37,096 nucleotides of DNA, from positions 1 to 37,096 of the forward strand of contig JAAXIB010000018.1 in assembly GCA_012270585.1 (NCBI GenBank), given 5' to 3'. The position numbers and the translations under genes were made by a program. Position 1 is the first letter of the stretch. Every line of letters begins with the position of its first letter. The notes below the pieces were generated by a model. The model saw only the letters and a list, made by a program, of their open reading frames with translations, was not told the DNA's origin and made no database searches. This document shows, in pieces, positions 25,005 through 31,973 of the stretch. This DNA comes from Nitrospirales bacterium. GTDB lineage: Bacteria > Nitrospirota > Nitrospiria > Nitrospirales > UBA8639.

Positions 25005-26141
25005 TTACCGGGGGAATTGGGTTGGCGGCGTGACGGTCCAGCCCTCCCCGTTCAGTGATTCCATAAACTCGACCAGGTCCTGCTTTTCCTGCTCCGTTAA
25101 CTTCAGGGGCTTGATCACGGGATCGAGTCGGGGATTCGGGATTCCGCCCTGATCGTAGAAATCCACCACCTCGCGCAAGGTCGCCAGGCTGCCGTCGTGC
25201 ATGTAGGGTGCGGTGTTGGCGATTTCACGAAGGGTCGGCGTCTTGAACGCGCCTGTGTCCTCGGGTTTGTTCGTCACTGCCTGGCGGCCCACGTCGGCAA
25301 ACGATTTCGACTCCTGGTCCCACCCCGCGCCGAGATTGTGATATTGTTCGTCGGAAAAATTGAATCCGAAATGACAGCGCAGACATTGTCCCTTCCCGAC
25401 GAACACGCGAAGCCCGTTTTGGGCATTGGCGGATAAGGCCTGCTCCTCGTTCCCCATGGTAAAGCGGTCGTAGGCGCTGTTTCCGGAGAGGAGGGTGCGT
25501 TGAAAACTGGCAATGGCTTTGCCGATCAGGTCCGTCGTGATGGCCGGCGACCCGAAGGCCCATTCAAATAGAGGGCCATAGCCGGCAATGCTCTTGACCT
25601 TGGCCACCAGTTCGTCGTGATCCTTGAACCCGTGCTCGATGGGGTTCGCGAATGGACCCACGGATTGCTCCTCGAGCGTGGCCGCCCGCCCGTCCCAAAA
25701 TTGGGCTGAACTGAAGACCCGGTTGATGGCCGTCGGAGCGCTTCGCCCGCCTTTTTGCCCATGAATGCCCGCGGAGACCGGCTGCCCGTCCGTAAAGGCC
25801 AGGGACGGCATGTGACAGCTTGCGCAGGCGATTGTCTCGTTCGCCGACAATCGCTTATCAAAGAACAACAGCTTTCCGAGTTCCACTCTTTCCTTGGTCA
25901 AAGGATTATCCTTGGGGATCACGAGGCTGTCTTTCTCCAAGCCCAACGGGAGGGTCAGTTCAAAGGAAGCCTGTCCTGAGCTTGCCGAAGGAGCCTTCTT
26001 TGAGCCTGTCGAAGGGTCTGCCTGGATCATGCCGCTCTGAAAGGCGACGAAGAACAGTAGGCATCCAGCGATGAGAGCCCATCGAGGTTGATGATCTTTG
26101 ATGACGTTGAAAACCCCCTTCTGTCCTTCGTTGCCGGTCAT
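25005..26141 (-). CDS. Di-haem cytochrome c peroxidase (CcpA/MauG family)
   Basis: A 378-residue periplasmic protein that reduces hydrogen peroxide with electrons from cytochromes. Two haem-binding motifs are present: CASCH (106-110) and CLRCH (253-257). APYMHDG carries the likely Met ligand of the high-potential haem. A hydrophobic segment (about 21-41) is the signal peptide or anchor. AGGAGGT precedes the ATG at 26141 at ideal spacing. Residues 43-59 (DPSTGSKKAPSASSGQA) are encoded by two copies of a dispersed repeat and form a low-complexity linker just after the signal region. The gene is convergent with the DapF-like gene and has no partner genes beside it. Confidence 0.93.
   Translation of the reverse strand: MTGNEGQKGVFNVIKDHQPRWALIAGCLLFFVAFQSGMIQADPSTGSKKAPSASSGQASFELTLPLGLEKDSLVIPKDNPLTKERVELGKLLFFDKRLSANETIACASCHMPSLAFTDGQPVSAGIHGQKGGRSAPTAINRVFSSAQFWDGRAATLEEQSVGPFANPIEHGFKDHDELVAKVKSIAGYGPLFEWAFGSPAITTDLIGKAIASFQRTLLSGNSAYDRFTMGNEEQALSANAQNGLRVFVGKGQCLRCHFGFNFSDEQYHNLGAGWDQESKSFADVGRQAVTNKPEDTGAFKTPTLREIANTAPYMHDGSLATLREVVDFYDQGGIPNPRLDPVIKPLKLTEQEKQDLVEFMESLNGEGWTVTPPTQFPR
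25969..26017. repeat. CTTCGACAGGCTCA-type repeat inside the peroxidase gene
   Basis: Two tandem units of the short repeat CCTTCG-A/G-CA-G/A-GCTCA (read on the minus strand) lie in frame within the peroxidase coding sequence. This repeat type usually lies between genes. Here it encodes about 17 residues of linker after the signal peptide. Confidence 0.8.
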
Positions 26142-26318
26142 TTCGTACCTCCTGTTTTGTGAATCATAAGCCCGCTCTCGATTTATTCTCGCAAGTTCGA
26201 GGGATGTTCTCTTTCATCAGACAATTCGTTGTTCCGAACGAGACGTTCCTTTCAGCAGGACGTGAGTCATCCGGTATTTTCGTTAGAACCGAGTATTTAG
26301 TCAAAGTGATGTTTGCGA

Positions 26319-26457
26319 TTTCCGGGACGGCACGGGGGCCGTCCCCTACAAAGACGATCATTCGGGTTCCCTCCGTTCTGTAGGGACAATCCCCTGTGGT
26401 TGTCCGTCGGGGAGGGCACGCGGATTATTCGGGACGGCACGGGGGCCGTCCCCTACA
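26319..26457. repeat. Two direct copies of a GGGACGGC...GCCGTCCC palindrome
   Basis: A 28-bp element containing GGGACGGCACGGGGGCCGTCCC and ending CCCTACA occurs at 26322-26349 and 26430-26457, with a diverged third form (GTAGGGACAATCCCCTGTGGTTGTCC) between. The second copy ends right at the stop codon of the gamma-glutamylcyclotransferase-like gene and could act as its terminator. No gene is seen in 26142-26457. Confidence 0.8.
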
Positions 26458-26904
26458 TCAACCCTCGGGCTGGAGCAGAGGACGTCCCGACACGTCACGG
26501 TGGAAGATCTTGCAGGCTTCGAGGTACCGGACGAGGTGCCTGGTCATGAATTCATCGGGTTTCCAAGGGGTGGACGTGAGGCACTCTCGATCTTGTGGAG
26601 GAATAAGGTAGGCATAAGCTTGCAGGAAACGGTCTTCCGCAACTTCCACTTCAATGCGTTTCCGAATATACACCTCGTCTTCAAAGGCATCCAGGATGTC
26701 GAGGGTTCTCTGGTCAATATGGTAGTAGATTCTGCCCGAACAAATGGCTCCCTGGACGGCGGTCATGCCCGGGTAAATCCGGCCTTTGAGCAAGAATTTG
26801 GCGTATCCCTTTGCCCGAGCTTCGGCGGATGCCCATGCTCTGCCCGTGACCGCCTCCATTACTTCAGGGATTTCCAGCGTCCCGTAGGTAAAGACGTGTG
26901 CCAT
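26458..26904 (-). CDS. Gamma-glutamylcyclotransferase (AIG2)-like protein
   Basis: A 148-residue protein of the GGCT/AIG2 fold. The substrate-binding loop YGTL is at residues 7-10, and an acidic residue in DAFEDEVYIRKRIEV matches the usual catalytic Glu. Family members release 5-oxoproline from gamma-glutamyl amines or peptides; others have unknown substrates. AYAYLIPP near residue 95 is the typical last strand. It lies 17 bp downstream of the 2OG oxygenase gene on the same strand, so they are likely co-transcribed. The gene ends directly at a palindromic repeat that may terminate transcription. Confidence 0.87.
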   Translation of the reverse strand: MAHVFTYGTLEIPEVMEAVTGRAWASAEARAKGYAKFLLKGRIYPGMTAVQGAICSGRIYYHIDQRTLDILDAFEDEVYIRKRIEVEVAEDRFLQAYAYLIPPQDRECLTSTPWKPDEFMTRHLVRYLEACKIFHRDVSGRPLLQPEG

Positions 26905-26921
26905 GATTCCTCGTTCAGCCG

Positions 26922-27644
26922 CTATGTTGCCTCATGGAAAATAACGCCCAGCGCGTAGCGACGACCGGTCTTGAGCGGGCTGACCCCGTGTCGCATCGAA
27001 GCCCGGATGTATCCGTGCTTCCCCTGGACGGGCCGCTCATGAACGGGAAAGATGAGCAGGTCTCCCAAATCAGGATTGAACGCGACCGCTCTGGCCTGTT
27101 GCCGCGGCCGGTTTTCAACGAGTACGAACTCACCGCCCTCGAACTCCTGCCCTTTCCGGCTGAGCATGACCATGCCTTGCAGGAGAAAATGCGTCGGGCC
27201 ATAGAGGTCCCGATGCAAACAATTGAAATCTCCGCTGTGATACCGAAGCAGCAAGGGGGTGGGTTGGGTTTGTCCCTGCCGGTGACATTCTTTGTGAAAG
27301 GCTGCCAGGGTCGAGGGGTACCGCTGGACGCGGTTCAGCCGGTCCATCATGCGGTTGGCAATGGGTGCCAGATGCGTATACAAGTGGGTGCGCAAATGAG
27401 CAACCAGCGTGGGCAAGGGGTACGCAAAATACGAGTACTCTCCTTGTCCGAAGTTGTAGCGTGCCATGACGACCCTGGATCGAAAGTAACGATCGTGGTC
27501 GTAGAGTGTTCGCAAGGACCGGCAGGCGGAGGCTTGCACAAGCTGCGGCACATGGGCATACCCATTCGTGAGGATCGAGTGTTCGACGGCAACCCAATCC
27601 AAGGCGTGAAGATCCGGGAGGCCTGACGAGGGTTTTCCACCCAT
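26922..27644 (-). CDS. 2-oxoglutarate/Fe(II)-dependent oxygenase
   Basis: A 240-residue double-stranded beta-helix oxygenase. The iron site is His144-x-Asp146 (CLHRDLYGP) with the distal His219 (RHGVSPLKTGRRYALG); an Arg after it (about 228-229) would bind 2-oxoglutarate. LLLRYHSGDFN before the HxD and GGEFVLVEN after it are typical of hydroxylases in this family. These hydroxylate proteins, amino acids or small molecules; the target is unknown. I start at the ATG at 27644, whose CCATGG is shared with the start of the divergent ydbH gene. The open frame to 27740 has no better start. It is followed by the GGCT-like gene. Confidence 0.87.
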   Translation of the reverse strand: MGGKPSSGLPDLHALDWVAVEHSILTNGYAHVPQLVQASACRSLRTLYDHDRYFRSRVVMARYNFGQGEYSYFAYPLPTLVAHLRTHLYTHLAPIANRMMDRLNRVQRYPSTLAAFHKECHRQGQTQPTPLLLRYHSGDFNCLHRDLYGPTHFLLQGMVMLSRKGQEFEGGEFVLVENRPRQQARAVAFNPDLGDLLIFPVHERPVQGKHGYIRASMRHGVSPLKTGRRYALGVIFHEAT

Positions 27645-30600
27645 GGCAGTCAAACGGTCAATGCCCTTCCGGGGCAAGGCGGTCTGGTGGTTGGGGGTCT
27701 TAGCGTCGTTCGTCCTCGCGCTTTTTATGCTCCTTCCCAAGGTCGTCTCCTTTTTTGTGGAACGTCAATTTGAAGCCTTCGGCTGCAAGCATGTCAACGT
27801 GGTGGTGGACTCCCCCGGTTTACAACGAACCGTCATCCCACTGATGTCTTTGCAAAAGGACCTGGGAGCGGAGACGGCTCACCTGACGCTCAGGGGGGTG
27901 ACCCTCGACTATCGGCTTCCTCAATTATTCGAGGGATTTGTCAATGAGGTGCGCGTCGAGGAATTACATCTGGATCTGACTAAAGCGCAGACCGACCGGG
28001 CTCCGCAGCTCCCTCACGAAACGTCGATCGCCGCGGTTGCCGTGGCCTTCGAGACCCTATCGGAATTCCTGCACAACCCACGGGTCGGACGACTCGCTTT
28101 GACCAACGCGATCATCTTTCGAGAGCAGGCGACCGGCCCGTTCCAGCAATTACAGGTCTTCGGAACACTTCGCAGTGAAAACGGAGCACTGACCGGCGCG
28201 GTCACGTTTCAGGGGATGAAAGGAAAGCCGTATGCCCTGCAACTGACGATGAATCCCCGTGGCAGGATGAAGGCGCTGCTGCGCTTCGGCAAAGACCCTG
28301 CCGAATTCCTGCTCAAGATGGAGTCTGAGGTACAGGTCTCCAATCAGGCAGGCCTTCACTGGCATGGATCCTTGCGTGCGAATCTGAAGCGAGCGGCTCC
28401 CTTTTTGGCCTTGCTGCTGCCGATCGGGTCTGATCTCGAACGAGTCGATGGGGTCGTGGAATTTCAAGGCGAAGGATCCACGAAGCAGATCGGTTCGTTT
28501 CACCGTCTGCTCCGGGACGCCTCAACCCGCCTGCATGGCCAGTTTCAAGCCTCCGTGGAACTCCCGGCTTGGGGACAAACCGTCAAAGAGATAGCCACGA
28601 CGCTTTCCGGGGAAATGGACGCGGATGTGACCGGCGTCGCAGTGACGCTCTTTCCTTCCTCTTCCGTGAAAAGCCTGGTTCGTCCCCCTGCGCAGCTTTT
28701 GCAGGGGATTCCCTTCCCGAGCCAAGAGCGAGAGCCGGTTCATCTGCAATTGCAGGATGCCGTCAACGCTCGGATAGCCTGGGACGCTACTCCACAATGG
28801 AATCTGGATGGCCCCATTCGGGTTCAATACGGCGTGGAGCGTTCACCAATCGGGTTCGATGCCGTCGTGAGCAACGCCTCCGGCCTGCTCCGTGACCCGT
28901 TATCCGCGAAAGCCGACGTACACGGTCGTCTCTGGGGGGCTTTGCCCGTTCTTGAGTTCCGGCCGATCCAGGCAAAGGATCTCCGATGGAACGTGACCAG
29001 CAAACTGGTGCTGCGAAAACAATCCATCCACGTGGAGGTGGAAAAAGGTTCTTGGGTCAAGACCGGACCTCTTCAATTTGAACAAGGCATGGCGCATCTT
29101 GCGGAATTGCACATCGGCCACACCTTCCCGGTTTCTTTGGAAATGCCATCGAAAAAGTGGAAGGTAGGCCCAACCGCGATACACGTCACGCGGCCCCGGC
29201 TTCACTGGGGAGACCAAACCGTCAGCATGGAGCAAGTGGGGCTGCATCTTCAAGAAGCGAGCGGGAAAGGCAACGAATGGCAAGCCAACGGCTCGGCGCA
29301 CGTCACACTGCCCCGGCTTGACTGGGGAAACCGCACCGTCACCATGGAGGGCGTCAGATTGCGCTTTGACGAAGCGAGTGGGAAAAGTCCCCAATGGCAA
29401 ACCAAAGGTACGGCGCTCATGACGCTCCCCCGGCTTCGGTGGGGAGGGCGAACCGTCACCATCAAGAGAGTGGGATTGCGCTTTGACGAAGCGAGAGGGG
29501 AAGGAAACAAGTGGCAAACCAAAGGCACGGCGCACGTGTCGGGGCTGACTTCGGTCCTGGCTGACTTCGTTTTTCCGAGCACCAATCTCGCAATCGGATT
29601 CGATGCCACACCCGCCATCGTCAAGGCCGGCCTCGTGGCGGAAACGGCTGATCAGTCCATGAAGGTGACAGGGCGGGTGACTCACGATTTCACGACGAAG
29701 CACGGGGCACTTCGAGCGTCGCTGGCGCCCAGGCCTTTTTCTCCGTCAGGAACGACCTTGAGTCATTTGATTATCCCCTGGGAGTATCCGTTTGACGTCA
29801 CCGCAGGCCGGCTGGACCTATCCGCGACGGTGAACTGGGGAGCCTGTCCCCGAAGCTCGTCATCGAAGATTGCAGGTGAGCGGAATCCAGGATGCGTCGC
29901 CGTCAAAGGGGGCGAGGTCGCCATCACGGCCAAGGACCTGGACGGGTACTACGAAGACGTACGGGTGGAAGACGTGACGACCACCATGACCGTTCGCGCC
30001 ACGGGCCTCAACCATCTGACCATGGTGGGTCCGGCTCACGTGCGCATAGGTCGAATCGATTCCGGGATCGAACTCGACAATATCGCGTTTGCCCTTCGAC
30101 TCGAACGTCTCGGATTCGGCATGGGATTCCCCGCCATGAAACTGAAAGACGTCTCGGCACACACGTTGGGCGGGCGCGTCTCGAGTTCACGGATTGACGT
30201 TGATCCGGCTCGACCGCCGAGCCGGTTTACATTGACCCTTGAGGGCCTTCAGCTTGATCGCCTGTTACAGTTGGAACAGCAACAGGGGTTGGCAGGGACC
30301 GGCGTACTTGACGGCAGCGTCCCGGTGACGTTGAATGGCACAACCATCACGATTCAGGACGGTCGGGTGGCGGTCCGGCCTCCGGGAGGCGTGATTCGTG
30401 TTGCGCCGCGAGAAGAAACCAGGCGGATGCTGGTTGCGGCGAAACCCGAAATGGAGCTTGTTTTGCGAGCCCTGGAGAATTTTCGTTATGATGCGTTACG
30501 GGCCGTGGTGAACTATCAGGAGGATGGGACGCTTTCGCTGGAAACCCGGCTGGAAGGCAAAAACCCGGACATGAAAGAATCGCCGCCCATTCATTTCAAT

Positions 30601-30696
30601 CTGAACGTGGAAGAAAATATTCCCGCGTTGCTTCAAAGCGTGCAGGTGGTGAGACATATTGAACGGCAATTGGAAAAGGCGTTCGCGCAGCCATGA
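27643..30696 (+). CDS. ydbH: YdbH-family inter-membrane phospholipid transport protein (AsmA-like)
   Basis: A 1017-residue AsmA-like protein: one N-terminal membrane anchor (about 15-37), then a long beta-rich periplasmic body. The C-terminal block (LENFRYDALRAVVNYQEDG, then NLNVEENIPALLQSV) matches YdbH, which with TamB and YhdP carries phospholipids from the inner to the outer membrane. Identity is backed by the next two genes, which encode YnbE and YdbL homologues in the same order as in E. coli. Residues 514-630 are three tandem 39-residue repeats, so this protein is longer than E. coli YdbH (about 880). GAGGG lies ten bases upstream of the ATG at 27643; an ATG at 27661 is the alternative. 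It starts divergently from the 2OG oxygenase. Confidence 0.9.
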   Translation: MAVKRSMPFRGKAVWWLGVLASFVLALFMLLPKVVSFFVERQFEAFGCKHVNVVVDSPGLQRTVIPLMSLQKDLGAETAHLTLRGVTLDYRLPQLFEGFVNEVRVEELHLDLTKAQTDRAPQLPHETSIAAVAVAFETLSEFLHNPRVGRLALTNAIIFREQATGPFQQLQVFGTLRSENGALTGAVTFQGMKGKPYALQLTMNPRGRMKALLRFGKDPAEFLLKMESEVQVSNQAGLHWHGSLRANLKRAAPFLALLLPIGSDLERVDGVVEFQGEGSTKQIGSFHRLLRDASTRLHGQFQASVELPAWGQTVKEIATTLSGEMDADVTGVAVTLFPSSSVKSLVRPPAQLLQGIPFPSQEREPVHLQLQDAVNARIAWDATPQWNLDGPIRVQYGVERSPIGFDAVVSNASGLLRDPLSAKADVHGRLWGALPVLEFRPIQAKDLRWNVTSKLVLRKQSIHVEVEKGSWVKTGPLQFEQGMAHLAELHIGHTFPVSLEMPSKKWKVGPTAIHVTRPRLHWGDQTVSMEQVGLHLQEASGKGNEWQANGSAHVTLPRLDWGNRTVTMEGVRLRFDEASGKSPQWQTKGTALMTLPRLRWGGRTVTIKRVGLRFDEARGEGNKWQTKGTAHVSGLTSVLADFVFPSTNLAIGFDATPAIVKAGLVAETADQSMKVTGRVTHDFTTKHGALRASLAPRPFSPSGTTLSHLIIPWEYPFDVTAGRLDLSATVNWGACPRSSSSKIAGERNPGCVAVKGGEVAITAKDLDGYYEDVRVEDVTTTMTVRATGLNHLTMVGPAHVRIGRIDSGIELDNIAFALRLERLGFGMGFPAMKLKDVSAHTLGGRVSSSRIDVDPARPPSRFTLTLEGLQLDRLLQLEQQQGLAGTGVLDGSVPVTLNGTTITIQDGRVAVRPPGGVIRVAPREETRRMLVAAKPEMELVLRALENFRYDALRAVVNYQEDGTLSLETRLEGKNPDMKESPPIHFNLNVEENIPALLQSVQVVRHIERQLEKAFAQP
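29182..29532 (+). repeat. Three tandem 117-bp repeats within ydbH
   Basis: Units at 29182-29298, 29299-29415 and 29416-29532 are exactly 117 bp each and encode 39-residue modules (core LPRLxWGxxTVTMExVxLRFDEASGK). Their high nucleotide similarity points to recent duplication inside the periplasmic lipid-channel region. Confidence 0.9.
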
Positions 30697-30810
30697 TTCT
30701 GAGAAAGAACCGGGCCGCCGGCGCGTTCGTGCCGCGCCACGCGGGGCTTGTCAACGACCCGTGACCGAAGCGCATGATCTCACAGATACGACGAAAAGGA
30801 TAAGACGAGG

Positions 30811-31014
30811 ATGAGCCGTTATCAGATTCTTGGGACAGGGTTGCTCTTGGGCCTCGGGTGCCTGCTGTCGAGTTGTACGACGCATACCGTTCAGGTGGAA
30901 GCCCCGGACAAACCCATCACCATCAATTTAAACGTCAAGATCGACCACGAAATACAGGTGAAGGTGGAAAAGGATCTTAACAAAATCTTTTCCGAAGACA
31001 GCGAGTTGTTTTGA
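30811..31014 (+). CDS. ynbE: YnbE-family outer-membrane lipoprotein
   Basis: A 67-residue lipoprotein. The signal peptide ends in a lipobox LSSC, with Cys22 as the lipidated residue. The mature part (VQVEAPDKPITINLNVKIDHEIQVKVEKDL) is the conserved YnbE strand pattern. In E. coli YnbE sits at the outer membrane and is thought to complete the YdbH bridge by beta-strand pairing. It lies 114 bp after ydbH and 19 bp before the ydbL start, on the same strand, so they form one operon. Confidence 0.9.
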   Translation: MSRYQILGTGLLLGLGCLLSSCTTHTVQVEAPDKPITINLNVKIDHEIQVKVEKDLNKIFSEDSELF

Positions 31015-31033
31015 ACATGAGGGAGTGCCGGTT

Positions 31034-31387
31034 ATGCAGATGAACATCCTACCCACACGATGTCTCGCGTTCATGATCCTGCTGGCGGTGCTTGTCGGCG
31101 GGCCGACCAGTCTTTGGGCATTAACCTTGGGGGAAGCCAAGGCCAAGGGGTTGGTCGGAGAAACTCTCACGGGCTACCTGGGAATCGTTTCGGGCAAAGG
31201 GTCACGGGAAGTCCGAGCCTTGACGAAGGATGTGAACCAGAAACGCAAACAGAAATATCAGGGCATTGCCAAACGTAACGGTACCAGTCTTCAAACTGTG
31301 GAAGTCCTGGCAGGGAAGACCGCCATCAAAAAAACCCGACCAGGGCACTACATCCAGCTTCCCTCCGGAAAATGGACCAAAAAATAA
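31034..31387 (+). CDS. ydbL: YdbL-family (DUF1318) periplasmic protein
   Basis: A 117-residue protein with a clear signal peptide (cleavage near SLWA-LTLGEA). The conserved DUF1318 domain follows, with LGEAKAKGLVGETLTGYLGIV and NQKRKQKYQGIAKRNGTSLQTVEVLAGKTAIKKT. YdbL is the third member of the ydbH-ynbE-ydbL set and is reported to be a periplasmic partner that keeps YdbH-YnbE assembly in check. GAGGGAG lies before the ATG at 31034; a GTG at 31025 is in frame but overlaps the ribosome-binding site. The operon ends here and the accessory region begins. Confidence 0.9.
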   Translation: MQMNILPTRCLAFMILLAVLVGGPTSLWALTLGEAKAKGLVGETLTGYLGIVSGKGSREVRALTKDVNQKRKQKYQGIAKRNGTSLQTVEVLAGKTAIKKTRPGHYIQLPSGKWTKK

Positions 31388-31459
31388 CGCACGGTCGGCA
31401 GTGCTTCCCATCTCCTCAGTCATAAAAGGCGAACGATGATGGATCTCGGCAAACCGTGA

Positions 31460-31506
31460 GGCTTGTGTGTTCGCGGGCAACCCAATCCAAGGCGTGAAGA
31501 TTCCGA
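31460..31506 (-). pseudogene. Decayed fragment similar to the 2OG oxygenase gene start
   Basis: On the minus strand this stretch can be read as LHALDWVAREHTSLT, close to LHALDWVAVEHSILT at the N-terminus of the oxygenase (near 27570-27613). A 26-bp core is identical at the nucleotide level and the flanks are partly similar. No longer open frame continues, so this is a remnant of a paralogue or a small duplication. The rest of 31388-31710 has no gene. Confidence 0.65.
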
Positions 31507-31651
31507 AGACGTTGTTTGTTTCGGGGGGTACGGGGCTGTCAGCGTACTCAAATGTGGGTTCAACTCCAAAATTGGCTAAAAGCTCTGTAAATTATATGAT
31601 ATAATTGTAAAGTTAATGTTGACTTTTAAGAATAAAAATGACAATTTATTG

Positions 31652-31657
31652 TATAAT
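31652..31657 (+). promoter_or_regulatory. Candidate -10 box in an AT-rich leader
   Basis: A perfect TATAAT lies 54 bp upstream of the small-protein start, inside a very AT-rich stretch (about 31560-31710). No -35 element sits at the standard 17-bp distance (a TTGACT at 31619-31624 is 27 bp away), so this is a weak call. Confidence 0.3.
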
Positions 31658-31710
31658 TTATAAAATATAAATATAGATATATTAGAAAAATTTCAGAAAA
31701 AATTCAAATA

Positions 31711-31959
31711 ATGTTGAAGAAAAATTCAGAAGACAAACGTGATTTGAAGCGAGAAAAATTCGTAATTTTTGCAGAAAAGCGGACAATCAATGCGATTAAG
31801 GCCATCCGAGTGATCAGCAAGCTTGGGAACCATAATGCCTATGTCTACAACGATGAGGATGTAAGGAAGATCGTTAAGGCGCTCACGAATGAAATCGAAG
31901 CCCTAAAAGTGCGAATGAAGGAAAGCAAACACTCAGGCGGTATCGATTTCAGGCTTTAA
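31711..31959 (+). CDS. Small charged protein next to the GHKL ATPase
   Basis: An 82-residue, Lys-rich, probably all-helical protein. Its middle, KRTINAIKAIRVISKLGNHNAYVYNDEDVRKIVKALTNEIEALK, reads as two helices around a conserved-looking N-x-x-Y-x-Y-N-D-E-D-V turn. I do not recognise a named domain. The region upstream and the first codons are AT-rich and no ribosome-binding site is seen. The ATPase gene starts about 12-15 bp after the stop on the same strand, so the two should be co-expressed. It may be a DNA-binding or adaptor subunit of the same system. Confidence 0.72.
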   Translation: MLKKNSEDKRDLKREKFVIFAEKRTINAIKAIRVISKLGNHNAYVYNDEDVRKIVKALTNEIEALKVRMKESKHSGGIDFRL

Positions 31960-31973
31960 CTTGGGCGTATGTG

